Shown here piece after piece: positions 1 to 13,443 of a stretch of DNA of 21,895 bases (position 1 is its first letter; every line of letters begins with the position of its first letter). Source of the stretch: Acidobacteriota bacterium (GTDB taxonomy: Bacteria; Acidobacteriota; Blastocatellia; RBC074); the NCBI GenBank assembly GCA_016715865.1, contig JADJXM010000008.1:1-21895 (forward strand). Direction: 5' to 3'. The notes beneath the pieces are model-generated. The model was not told the origin of the DNA. It searched no databases and was given only the letters and a program-made list of their open reading frames with translations. The translations under genes were made by a program, and so were the position numbers.

Positions 1-369
1 CCCTGTGGCAACACCTGCGTCTTTGACGCTGTAACCGATCTTCGGCAAAAGACCGGCGCGTCTCAGGTTTTCGGCCTCTTTTCGGTAGCGGGATAGGTCA
101 AATCAAGGCTTTCATGTCAGGCGGTCGATTCGTCCCGTGACCTGAAGCCCATTTTTCTCCTGATAAGCCAAGGACGGCATCGCGAGTCTGCCGGTCCAGA
201 ACGCCTGTCAGTTTTTCCTTGTAAAGCCTCGGCGAAACAACTCCACCTGGACGCGGTCACCTCTTTCGGTGATCCGCCATTTCGAAGAATCCTGAGCCAA
301 CGTCTGCATTCCCTCCTGCGGGCGAAACAGGCCAGCCATGTCGCGATCATCAATCTGTTTCAACTTCAT
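1..369 (-). CDS. Peptidoglycan-binding-domain protein, frameshifted and incomplete
   Basis: The start is supported by a GGAGG four bases before the ATG at 369. The first ~50 codons read MKLKQIDDRDMAGLF and end in VQVELFRRGFTRK. The similarity then continues in other frames as TGVLDRQTRDAV (about 215-180) and AYQEKNGLQVTGRIDRLT (about 178-122). Joined, these match the PF01471 peptidoglycan-binding repeat, including its 'GVLD..TR.AV..YQ...GL.VTG.ID..T' pattern. At least three single-base indels are needed. A hydrophobic stretch LMIATWLACFA lies in a second frame just after the start, so the true N-terminus may be a signal peptide hidden by an indel. The family binds cell-wall glycan and is usually exported. 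The gene follows the NtrC-type regulator and may belong to its operon. The 3' end cannot be placed and may lie outside the window. The domain call is fairly secure; the exact protein is not. Confidence 0.55.
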
Positions 370-399
370 CGTACCTCCTACTCTTTCCGAGCTTATAAC

Positions 400-1825
400 T
401 GGCACTATTCCAGTCGATCCACTGGCGGCTTTCTTCGTTCGACGGCGGGGCTCTTTGAACCTCGATCTTGTATTTTCTGATCTTGCTGTAGAGGCGTGGC
501 CTGATAGATGCCCAGAACCTGGGCCGCAGCCACCTTTGTTGCCCTGAGTCCTGTCGAGAGTCACAGGCAATGACCAGCCGGCACCGATCTCGCCCGAGCG
601 TCATATTCGGCAGGACATAGAACGAGACCGGACTTGTTTCGTTCACCTGATCTCCAAGGGCAGATCTTCGGGTTCGATGCGGGTCCCTTTTTGCCAATAG
701 CACGGCGCGTTCGATCGCATTCTGCAACTCCTGACGTTGCCGGGCTAGCGATGAGAAAAGACGCTGGTAGGCCGCCTGCGAAAAAACCAAGCAGAGGAGA
801 CGATTGTATTTTCGTTGAATTTGGTAAAGAAAAGTCCGTCAGCAACTGAAGATCTTCGCTGCGCTCACGCAGCGAGGCACGTTGATCGTGATCGTCGAAA
901 CGCGGTAGAAGAAGGTCCTCGCTTTATCTTTCGCCAGTTTGCTTCGCGAGGCTCACGTTCTTTGCGCAAGATCAGCCTGAAGTCGGCCTCGAATGTCTCG
1001 GCGGAACCGACAGGCCGAAACCGGCGCTCTCGAGCACTCGCAGTAACGGGCTGCGAATTCGGTCGGCATCTCTCCGATTTCGTCCAGCAGCAGACTGCCG
1101 CCTTTGGCCTGCGAGATGAGCCCCGTCCGGTTAGGCTTGGCGCCGGTGAAAGCGCCTTTGACATATCCGAACAACTCGGCCTCGATCAGTTCTTTAGGAA
1201 GCGCCGGAACAGTTGATCTTGACGATTCGTGGCCGGATCGAAGCGAATTGAAGTGGATCGCATTAGCGATCGCTCCTTGCCGATCCCGGATTCGCCTATG
1301 ATCAGGACATTGGCATCGCTTTTGGCCACCCTCTCGATCGTCGTAGATCATCTGCATGGCCTTTGATGTGCCGATGATGTTCGAAAATTCCGGCGCTGGA
1401 AATGCTTGCGCAGATTTTGTGAAGATTCGCTGAGCAGGCGCCGCCGCTCGACCGCCTTTTCGACCAGAAGATGAATCTGTTCGGGTTCAAAAGGTTTCTC
1501 GACGAAATAGAATGCGCCTGCTTTGGTGGCCCGACCGCTTCAGGGAACAGAGCCATAGCCGGTGATGACGATGACCTCGGTGCCGGCGAGGCTCGCTTAT
1601 CGTCCGCAGGAGCGAGGATCCGCCCTGCGGATCATCAGGCAATTGAAGATCGGTCAACACCAGATCGTAAGCATTCCTGACGGATGGGAAAAACTCGCTT
1701 CCCCCCTAAATTCGATGCAGCCTGCACTTGATAACCTTCAGCGCCAGGGAGCAGCCGCAACCCGTCGGTGATCGAAGGCTCGTCATCCACAACTAAATTT
1801 TCTCTTCTCTTTTCAAGGGCAACAT
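400..1825 (-). CDS. NtrC-type sigma54-dependent response regulator, multiply frameshifted
   Basis: The three domains of an NtrC/AtoC-class activator appear in the right order but in changing frames. The receiver spans about 1800-1440: VVDDEPSITDGLRLL near 1790, then LVLTDLQLP, then a FVEKPFEPEQIHLLVEKA-like end. The AAA+ core spans about 1315-700: a Walker A-like GESGIGKE near 1295, the sigma54-contact motif in ELFGYVKGAFTGAKP near 1160, the Walker B LLLDEIGEMP near 1090, and RQELQNAIERAVLLAKRD near 740-690, the usual 'NVRELQN.IER' block. A Fis-type helix-turn-helix lies at about 540-460 with RLYSKIRKYKIE. Such proteins use phosphorylation and ATP hydrolysis to open sigma54 promoters. The adjacent kinase gene makes a cognate pair likely. 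I count at least eight frame changes. The start at 1825 (ATG) is tentative because a TTG follows in frame. The end is uncertain between about 350 and 410. Confidence 0.7.
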
Positions 1826-1879
1826 TCTCCGGAAGGAATATTAATCGTTTGTCTGATTCTGTCGAATGCCTGACCCGAT

Positions 1880-2883
1880 CTACTTGTGAATGCTGATCGG
1901 TATTTCGAGAAGAGGACCGTACCGGTGGTCGCCGGCGCTGATGCAGGGCAGGCCGAAGAGACTCGCCCGCCGTGTAACTCGACGATCCTGCGTGCCATCG
2001 CCAGACCAAAGCGACAGACATTTGTCAGGCGCTCGGGTCCGATGAAATCGAACATGGATTGAAGCAGCTTCTCCAGACGGCGTCTCGCCGTCATCTGCAA
2101 CTCTTCGATCACGGATTTTCCGTCTCGCTGATCTATCGTCAAGTGAACAGCCGAAGACGACGGAGACGACTCAATCGCCCTTGCAGTCAGGCCGCCTAGC
2201 AGTACGCATTTTGTTGCGCATCGCAAAATGCGGCATTCCCTTCTTTAATATGCAATTCGATCCCGACACCGCGCTCTCAGCCGCCTTTTGCAGATCCCGA
2301 TCGCACTTTGTGCAATCGGAAAAGATCAACCATATCAGGTGCAAGTTTCAATGGTCTCGTCAACGCGCTGACCAACATCGACTGATCGACCAGGGCGTTT
2401 AACGTCAAATAATCTTATCGACGATTTCAACGATCTCCCGCCTGATCCGAACTTTTTCAGATATGCGATGTAAGCTTAAGTCCCGCCGAGCTGGTTCTTG
2501 GAAATCGTGAACCACACGTGAAATAAGGCGTCCGCTTCCAGCAGATAACGCTGCTCATCTTCCGCACCCCGAAGGCTGCATCTCGATGAGAATCGGTCCA
2601 CCGGATCCTTCCATTCTGGAAAGTTGAATCGCAAATACCGATCCGCGCACCATTGCTGAAAATCTCTCTGCCGGAAGTTGCGATTGCGCGAAAGCAACCT
2701 GTGTTCAAAATCATTGCCCTCAAGCCCATCGAAGAGTTAGGCGTCAACTTCCGCACCTGCTCCCTCATTTGCCGGGCCATTTCGAACCCGGAGCAGACGG
2801 GGGTACGCATATCGATTGACGGCAATAATCCGGCCATCGCTCTCACACAGCGCTACTAAAATATATTCATTGTTGTCAGCCAT
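1880..2883 (-). CDS. Sensor histidine kinase, multiply frameshifted
   Basis: The first frame runs from ATG at 2883 with YILVALCESDGRIIAVNR, which resembles the start of a PAS sensor domain. The sequence continues in other frames through about 2460. A degraded HATPase region follows: HLTIDQRDGKSVIE near 2130 and RFGLAMARRIVELHGGRV near 2010-1960, the G2-box and C-terminal signature of histidine kinases. The final frame gives LEIPISIHK and a TAG at 1880, just before the response regulator, so the two form an HK-RR operon. The HisKA phospho-acceptor helix is not convincingly visible in any frame. This could be damage or divergence. No transmembrane segment is visible, which suggests a cytoplasmic sensor, but indels could hide one. 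Family call is good; ligand unknown. Confidence 0.6.
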
Positions 2884-2977
2884 CATCAGTTACTGTCGGC
2901 AGGGGAGTTGCTGGCAGGATTCGCTCATCGCCGGTTAACGATTTTCTTCCTTAATGCGTTCTATTGGCATCTGATGA

Positions 2978-2995
2978 AATATCGATTGCGATATT
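2978..2995. repeat. Small inverted repeat, possible operator
   Basis: AATATCG-ATTG-CGATATT has perfect 7-bp arms with a 4-base spacer. It lies ~95 bases upstream of the kinase start and ~200 bases upstream of the response regulator start. It could be a binding site for a dimeric regulator. There is no U-tract, so it is not an obvious terminator. Confidence 0.35.
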
Positions 2996-3146
2996 ATTAA
3001 GAATGTCAATAATCAGATATTCTGCTTCAGCATCATCGTTATGCTAGCAAAAGTCCCGGCTATTAACAATTGTAGAAAAGGTAATTGGCCATTTTACGAC
3101 CGGATACGATACATTTTTTGAGCAGTTTAAAAGCGAATTCCTGTAC

Positions 3147-3152
3147 TATAAT
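3147..3152 (+). promoter_or_regulatory. Candidate -10 box for the response regulator
   Basis: A perfect TATAAT lies 42 bases before the ATG at 3194. The hexamer 17 bases upstream (AGTTTA) is a poor -35 match. TTGAGC at 3118-3123 is better but too far (23-base spacer). The downstream gene has no clear Shine-Dalgarno sequence. Confidence 0.35.
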
Positions 3153-3193
3153 AATCCGGTAAAATCAGATTAACCTGATCTTAGCCTTTAAAT

Positions 3194-3574
3194 ATGACGA
3201 AAGAACCGAAAACTATATTAATTGCTGAAGATTCATACGATAATCGAACAGCGTTGAAGTTGATGCTCAAGCTGCACGGGTATCAAACACTTGAGGCGGA
3301 GGACGGGGAGCAGGCAATCATTCGCTCTCGTGAATGCCATCCGGACCTGATTCTGATGGACATCACTCTGCCGGGTATCGATGGAATCACGGCCACAAGT
3401 AAATTGCGCGAAGATCCGGAATGCGCGATTATCCCAATCATTATCATCTCAGCACATGACCTGGATTCGATCAGAGATGAGGCCACACAGGCCGGAGCGA
3501 CTGGCTATGTCAGCAAACCGATCGACTTCGACAATCTTAAATTATTGATTGAAAAACACTTGGCAATAGAGTAG
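3194..3574 (+). CDS. Single-domain response regulator (CheY-like receiver)
   Basis: This intact 126-residue protein consists of one receiver domain and no output domain. The acidic pocket is E12-D13 in LIAEDSYDNR, the phospho-acceptor is D56 in LILMDITLPGIDG, the switch Ser is S86 in IIIISAHD, and the conserved Lys is K108 in GYVSKPID. All key residues are therefore present. Stand-alone receivers signal by protein contact or act in phosphorelays. A partner is not evident here, as the kinase next door is divergent and already paired with the NtrC-type regulator. The gene sits in an AT-rich stretch unlike its GC-rich neighbours and is one of the few upstream genes free of indels. The start is the only ATG giving a full receiver; no clear ribosome binding site precedes it. 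Confidence 0.93.
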   Translation: MTKEPKTILIAEDSYDNRTALKLMLKLHGYQTLEAEDGEQAIIRSRECHPDLILMDITLPGIDGITATSKLREDPECAIIPIIIISAHDLDSIRDEATQAGATGYVSKPIDFDNLKLLIEKHLAIE

Positions 3575-3814
3575 AAATCCCCGGCGAGGTCATAGGGTTC
3601 TGTGTATTAAGGGATATTTTACCGATTACACTCCAGTCATCTGTTGTAAAATGGGTATTATGAATAAAGATCGACAAAGATATATTATTGTCAGAAAATT
3701 TTTCTCTCAGATCAGAAGAAAATGACCGTGGTCTAAAATTTATCCCCACATGATCTAATTAGTATGATGTAGCAACTCACTCGACGCCTGGTCATTCAAG
3801 GAAAACCTCCATCA

Positions 3815-4268
3815 TTGAACCAAGACTACAAAGACATCTTGTCGTGCTTAAAAGAGGAAGAGGTTGAATTTATAGTTGTCGGGGCTTTCGCTCTTGCCGC
3901 CACATGGGTTACCAAGGGCGACTGGAGATATAGATATAAGGATCAGGAATTCAAAAATGAATGCTGAAAAGGTGATCAGATCACTGGTTAAATTCGGGGC
4001 ACCAGTATCGGCACTGACTATCGAAGACCTGACCTCATCCGACTTGATCATCCAAATCGGAGTTGAGCCATGCAGAATTGACCTAATTACCGGAGTCGAT
4101 GGATTAGTGTTTGATGAGGCTTGGAAAAACAGATTACATATCAGTGTCGATAATATCGGATTCTATATATTGTCAATGCGAGATCTATTGAAAACCAAAG
4201 TTGCCGCGGCAGAAAAAGATTTTGGCGATATCGCCTGGCTGAAAAAAAAGATCGCTGATGATAAATGA
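3815..4268 (+). CDS. Nucleotidyltransferase-fold protein (DUF6036/AbiEii-like), one frameshift
   Basis: A TTG at 3815 starts NQDYKDILSCLKEEEVEFIVV followed by GAFALAA. After a one-base change near 3900 the next frame continues HGLPRATGDIDIRIRNS. Together this is the N-terminal signature of a nucleotidyltransferase family ('MN.DF.DLL..L....V.YLIVGG.AL..HG.PRATGD.DI'). The paired aspartates of GDIDI are the metal-binding residues. The C-terminal RDLLKTKVAAAEKDFGDIAWL matches the usual 'L...K.AAGR.KDL.DI..L' end. Reconstructed length is about 150 residues, near normal. Relatives are often stand-alone and a few are antitoxin- or abortive-infection-associated, but no toxin partner is visible here. 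The gene is AT-rich and has weak translation signals. The fold assignment is firm; the biological role is unknown. Confidence 0.8.
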
Positions 4269-4328
4269 CTGATCTATTTCCCGAACGTTGGTAATGATGT
4301 TCGTGGCATTGTCATCCGAGGTATATAA

Positions 4329-4847
4329 ATGAAATCAATGAATCATTCCAAATCGACAACTTTGATACTTGGATTACTCATCCTGACCGGTCTCGAATCC
4401 GCTATGGCGCAGTCTGGTGGCTCGGTTTCTGACCTCGGCTGGATGGCCGGCACCTGGACGTGTGAAAAATGGGGCGGAGAGATGAAGGAGATCTGGGCGG
4501 CTCCGTCAGGCAATACGATGATCGGAATGTTCAGCCACGTCAAAGCCGGCGAGCCAGGCTTTTATGAATTCTATGACCATCGAAAAGAGCCCAGACGGAT
4601 TGAAGTTTTACCTGCGTCATTTCGGTCCGAAATCGATCACTAGGGAGGACAAGCAGTCTCCCATGGTCTTCTCAGTCACGATCCCAGCGAAGAACGAGAG
4701 GCTGTCTTCGAACGCATCGATGCGCCTGAGACGAACACGGAAATTGATTTACAAGCTGGAAAGCCCTGACAAGCTGACGTCCCGGCTGAAAAGACCAAAG
4801 ACGGCAAGACCCAGGTCGAGGTTTTCAATTTCACTCGATCGAAATAG
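4329..4847 (+). CDS. Secreted DUF6265-like (lipocalin-type) protein, frameshifted
   Basis: A GAGG precedes the ATG at 4329. The N-terminus is a signal peptide (hydrophobic TTLILGLLILTGLESAMA, cleavage probably after AMA). It is followed by LGWMAGTWTCEKWGGEMKEI and SGNTMIGMFSHVK, which match the 'FLAG.W......EE.W..P.GGTMLGM' start of DUF6265. The frame changes near 4567 (IEKSPDGLKFYLRHFGP), again near 4690 (EAVFERIDAPETNTEIDL), and ends TQVEVFNFTRSK with TAG at 4845-4847. The expected 'F......PQ...Y' core is damaged, so two to four indels are likely. Reconstructed length is ~170 residues, normal for the family. Function of the family is unknown; it is thought to form a small periplasmic beta-barrel. 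It converges with the NTPase gene, whose stop lies only 5 bases away. Confidence 0.75.
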
Positions 4848-4852
4848 TGATA

Positions 4853-5488
4853 TTACCCGGTCGCTATCGCTCCCGGTTTCGTCTCCTGCCAGCTCATGAC
4901 GGACGATCGAATTGCATCGACGAGGCGAGGCAGGTCTTTTTCCCGATACAACGGAAGACCGGTTATCGCACCTTGAGCGACATCAGAGCCCGGTTCATCT
5001 CGTGAATAGACCACGTCGATCTGACCTTTTGAGAGCGCAATTCTGGCTGAAGGTTTTATCTGTGTCTTATCGGCACGAACCGCCAGAACGGCGAATGAAG
5101 CAGTAAAATATTTGAGCAGACTGGTTCCTTCCACAAGGACACAGCGTGAGCGCACCTTGTGGAGTGCTTCTCGTATGCCCGCCTCAACCTGATCGTCGGT
5201 AGCTATCACCCAATGAACGTTTGCAGCACCGGCATCCCAGTACCTTCCAGTATCCTTGCCAAAGACCCAGGTCGATTCCCTGCCCGATCTGATCATCGGA
5301 TGATCTGAAAGCAGGTCGCCCACGCAACAGGCGTGCGGATCCTTGCCGCACGAACGATGGTGGCCCCGGGTGAGCTTGATCGCCTCCCAGGGCTCGTCGC
5401 GCGACAGCTCACGAAGGAGTTCGCAAAGCAACGTCGTCTTGCCGGTGTTGGACGCCGCTCCAGCTATAACTACGATCCGGAGATCCAT
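4853..5488 (-). CDS. MobB-like P-loop NTPase of unknown role
   Basis: This intact 211-residue protein begins with a beta strand and P-loop, IVVIAGAASNTGKTTLL (residues 5-21, Lys17). The layout resembles the MobB branch of SIMIBI GTPases, which binds a nucleotide near molybdopterin cofactor synthesis. Residues 36-60 hold a striking Cys/His cluster (TRGHHRSCGKDPHACC, with C47, C54, C55 and H43, H44, H52) that could bind metal. VLVEGTSLLKY further on looks like the conserved acidic strand of this fold. No other molybdenum gene is nearby, so MobB function should not be assumed. It lies 65 bases after ppdK on the same strand and may be co-transcribed; a GC-rich hairpin lies in that gap. Nucleotide binding is likely; substrate and pathway are not known. 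Confidence 0.65.
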   Translation of the reverse strand: MDLRIVVIAGAASNTGKTTLLCELLRELSRDEPWEAIKLTRGHHRSCGKDPHACCVGDLLSDHPMIRSGRESTWVFGKDTGRYWDAGAANVHWVIATDDQVEAGIREALHKVRSRCVLVEGTSLLKYFTASFAVLAVRADKTQIKPSARIALSKGQIDVVYSRDEPGSDVAQGAITGLPLYREKDLPRLVDAIRSSVMSWQETKPGAIATG

Positions 5489-5510
5489 ATCATTAATTCA
5501 TTCAATTCAA

Positions 5511-5538
5511 CGCCAGGGGCGCCCTGGCACACCTGGCG
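5511..5538. repeat. Nested GC-rich inverted repeat between ppdK and the NTPase gene
   Basis: GCCAGGG-GCG-CCCTGGC (5512-5528) is a perfect 7-bp-arm hairpin. An alternative pairing of CGCCAGG (5511-5517) with CCTGGCG (5532-5538) overlaps it. The two structures exclude each other. No run of T follows on the minus strand, so it is not a classical terminator. It could reduce or tune read-through from ppdK into the NTPase gene. Confidence 0.45.
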
Positions 5539-5553
5539 CTGAAATCTTCGGAG

Positions 5554-9134
<3,581 letters not shown>

Positions 9135-9202
9135 AAACCGTAATCGTAAATGGTTAGACCAGATTAGTAAAGCTGAGGGGCCGGGTCAGTGAGGCTGTGC
9201 CC

Positions 9203-9655
9203 TTACTTTCTTGCCGCCGATCCGGTTGGAGCTGCTTTCCTGCCCGAGGTTCTTCCTGGTTTGGGCGAGGACGAGGGAGATTCATTCGGTTTCGGATCAT
9301 CCTTCGGATCACGCCGATCCTTCAAACTGACACGCGACTTGCTGTACATCACGGGGTATCGCCCCGGCGGTCGGACGACCCAGACCTCTCCGCGACGATT
9401 GTCCTCGCCTTTTCCTTCAACAACACCGAGATACTTTCCGTTTTCGGTCAGATAAGCGTGTTTTCCGATTGCCGGATCCTTGCGAGGAATCATTCTGTAT
9501 ATATAAATTCCCGATCCGACAGCGCCGATCAGCAGAATGATCAGAATGTGTTTGATGAATCGAAAGAAGAATTTCGAAGCCAGCCACATGACCACCACGA
9601 CCGCCAGCAGAACCAGCGTGATGACAACTCCGCCGATCACATAATATTCATTCAT
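9203..9655 (-). CDS. Two-TM membrane protein with charged C-terminal tail
   Basis: This 150-residue protein is not from a family I recognise. Two transmembrane helices are evident at about residues 5-26 (VIGGVVITLVLLAVVVVMWL) and 34-53 (IKHILIILLIGAVGSGIYIY). A small soluble region follows (about 60-110: HAYLTENGKYLGVVEGKG, then GEVWVVRPPGRYPVMY), which looks like a short beta-rich module. The tail is rich in Lys, Pro and Ser (DPKPNESPSSSPKPGR) and is probably disordered. It starts 25 bases after the 58-residue gene and is probably part of the same operon as the upstream membrane proteins. Confidence 0.7.
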   Translation of the reverse strand: MNEYYVIGGVVITLVLLAVVVVMWLASKFFFRFIKHILIILLIGAVGSGIYIYRMIPRKDPAIGKHAYLTENGKYLGVVEGKGEDNRRGEVWVVRPPGRYPVMYSKSRVSLKDRRDPKDDPKPNESPSSSPKPGRTSGRKAAPTGSAARK

Positions 9656-9680
9656 AGATGGCGCTCATGACGACGGTGAG

Positions 9681-9857
9681 TTATAGCGGCAAAGGATAAA
9701 GAACCCAGGCGACCAGAAAGCCGATGCCCACGAAATAGACGAAGACTTTCAGTCCATACCGGACCCTCTCACCGGTCGTATAATGCTCGGATGAAAGCAC
9801 GGCAAAGGCGATCGCGACGAGAACTGCGAACAGGATGAGTGCCAGAAAATGTGTCAT
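9681..9857 (-). CDS. Small 58-residue two-TM membrane protein
   Basis: The ATG at 9857 overlaps the stop of the upstream TM2-like gene as ATGA, and AGGAAGG lies just before it. The protein begins MTHFLALILFAVLVAIAFAV and has a short polar loop (SSEHYTTGERVRYG). A second hydrophobic helix follows (VFVYFVGIGFLVAWVLYPL, about 38-56), ending at TAA 9681. Two clean helices, the coupled start and codon-level coherence argue for a real gene despite the size. No family is recognised. It may be a subunit or regulator acting with the adjacent membrane proteins. Confidence 0.72.
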   Translation of the reverse strand: MTHFLALILFAVLVAIAFAVLSSEHYTTGERVRYGLKVFVYFVGIGFLVAWVLYPLPL

Positions 9858-10282
9858 GCCTTCCTCCCGATACCGATGTCGAAGGCATCCATAACGGCCA
9901 GCATATTGAGCGCGCCCGCGACGCTCAAAAAGGTATTACCGTATTCGAAAGTGACCCTTGCAGCCTGTTCAGGCTGTACCTGAAACCCGTAATCGAGAGC
10001 TAGACAGATGAAGTATGGCAATCCGATCCCCGTATCGAGGAAACTGAAGAACCAGGTCAACCATTCCCCCTCTTCGGGTTTGAAGAGGTGACCCTGCATG
10101 ACGAATCCGAGCACAAACATAGTTATGATGACGGAACCGATGATGGCGCCGCGTCCGATCTTTCCGAGCACAATGTGACCGAGGCCCGGAAGGATTAGCG
10201 CGGAAACGCACGCGGCAGCCGTCCGTGTTTTTGATGCCGGCTGTGGGAAGGCCATCCGGCCGGTTATCTCTTCTTGGTTCAA
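9854..10282 (-). CDS. TM2-like membrane protein (DUF6677-like)
   Basis: This intact 142-residue protein carries ALILPGLGHIVLGKIGRGAI at about residues 28-47. This is the 'PG.GH.YLG....G' signature seen in TM2-like proteins and in a DUF annotated in Acidobacteriota. Hydrophobic helices are visible at about 28-42, 47-65 and 84-97, and a weaker one near 115-130. The C-terminus GNTFLSVAGALNMLAVMDAFDI also matches the family end ('G..FL..AGLLNLLA..DA.DI'). Function is unknown. The given start is a TTG at 10282; an ATG at 10255 is an alternative. It heads a compact set of three membrane protein genes and couples to the 58-residue gene through an ATGA overlap. Confidence 0.72.
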   Translation of the reverse strand: MNQEEITGRMAFPQPASKTRTAAACVSALILPGLGHIVLGKIGRGAIIGSVIITMFVLGFVMQGHLFKPEEGEWLTWFFSFLDTGIGLPYFICLALDYGFQVQPEQAARVTFEYGNTFLSVAGALNMLAVMDAFDIGIGRKA

Positions 10283-10352
10283 CTTTTTTCGTTCTCCAAA
10301 AATGGCGTGATATCGAAATGAATAGCGATTCTAAGTATGGTCAACCGGGGTG

Positions 10353-11085
<733 letters not shown>

Positions 11086-11118
11086 TTAAGATAGGGCAGC
11101 GTCTGCCTGTTGACAATA

Positions 11119-11139
11119 CCCAGGGAGTGCATGCCTGGG
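11119..11139. repeat. Inverted repeat in divergent promoter region
   Basis: CCCAGG-GAGTGCATG-CCTGGG, with perfect 6-bp arms and a 9-base spacer, lies between the divergent DUF374 and DUF1800 genes. Spacing and position suit a dimer-binding operator. TTGACA at 11110-11115 is adjacent and could be a -35 element, but no good -10 box follows at 17 bases. Confidence 0.3.
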
Positions 11140-11225
11140 AGCGCACCAGGGATGTTGCGCAAGCCCGGTTCGTTATAGAATAAAGATCCCTTGCAACTCG
11201 TCAGGGTCATTTGGAGAAAGAGGAT

Positions 11226-13111
<1,886 letters not shown>

Positions 13112-13159
13112 GTTGAAAGTTAAAAGTTAAAAGTTGAAAGCGCTTTTATAATAAAAGCG
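13112..13159. repeat. Heptamer run and perfect hairpin after the DUF1800 gene
   Basis: Directly after the stop, units such as AAAGTTG and AAAGTTA repeat about four times (13114-13140). A perfect hairpin follows: CGCTTTTAT-A-ATAAAAGCG at 13141-13159. The stem is 9 bp with a single-base loop centre and could act as a terminator, though no clean T run follows. The heptamer motif resembles those in the other intergenic hairpins of this window. Confidence 0.6.
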
Positions 13160-13231
13160 TAAAGTATTTATGAAACACCCAGGATTAGTACTCTGGAAAC
13201 TAAATTTTCTTGTATTCAAGACTGGGAAAAA

Positions 13232-13430
13232 GTTAATCGCAAAGGCCGCGAAGATGCGCAAAGAATTTAATCGCAAAGGCCGCAAAGGGGCAAAGATATA
13301 CAGGGAAGATCAGTGTTCGAATTATATCCAATGGGCAATAATCCGGATATTCATATCACCAAAAAATCTTTGCTCCTTTGCGGCCTCTGCGATTAATTCT
13401 TTGCCCCTTTGCGGTCTTTGCGATTAATTT
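13232..13430. repeat. Large intergenic palindrome of tandem ~32-bp CGCAAAGGC units
   Basis: The left arm (about 13232-13295) has two tandem units that begin TTAATCGCAAAGGCCGC and end in GCAAAG. The right arm (about 13368-13430) has two units in the opposite orientation, reading in reverse complement TTAATCGCAAAGACCGC and TTAATCGCAGAGGCCGC. The ~70-base centre is unrelated AT-rich sequence. Within units the sequence CGCAAAGGCCGCAAAGGGG is near-tandem at 8-10 bases. It is an intergenic repeat, not a gene, although it is open in one frame (13170-13427). It lies between the DUF1800 and GDPD genes. Confidence 0.8.
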
Positions 13431-13443
13431 CTTCCGAATTTAA

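Larger units (their letters stand above)
2884..3193 (+). other. AT-rich intergenic region between divergent regulators
   Basis: This 310-base gap separates the minus-strand kinase gene from the plus-strand response regulator. No convincing gene is seen on either strand. It is visibly richer in A and T than the GC-rich genes elsewhere in the window. It holds an 18-bp inverted repeat at 2978-2995 and a perfect TATAAT at 3147-3152, so it probably carries promoters for both directions. Confidence 0.6.

Noticed and set aside
3537..3749. 70-codon minus-strand open frame
   Set aside because: It overlaps the 3' end of the intact response regulator, has no ribosome binding site and no motif.
3815..4268. 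Toxin-antitoxin pair with the nucleotidyltransferase
   Set aside because: No HEPN or AbiEi-like partner gene is visible on either side.
13141..13159. Classical rho-independent terminator
   Set aside because: The hairpin is perfect, but the stem is AT-rich and no T run follows, so it is reported only as a hairpin.
13170..13427. 85-codon open frame
   Set aside because: It is built almost entirely from the CGCAAAGGC palindrome arms (RKGRKG and LCGLCD segments), a known type of false protein.
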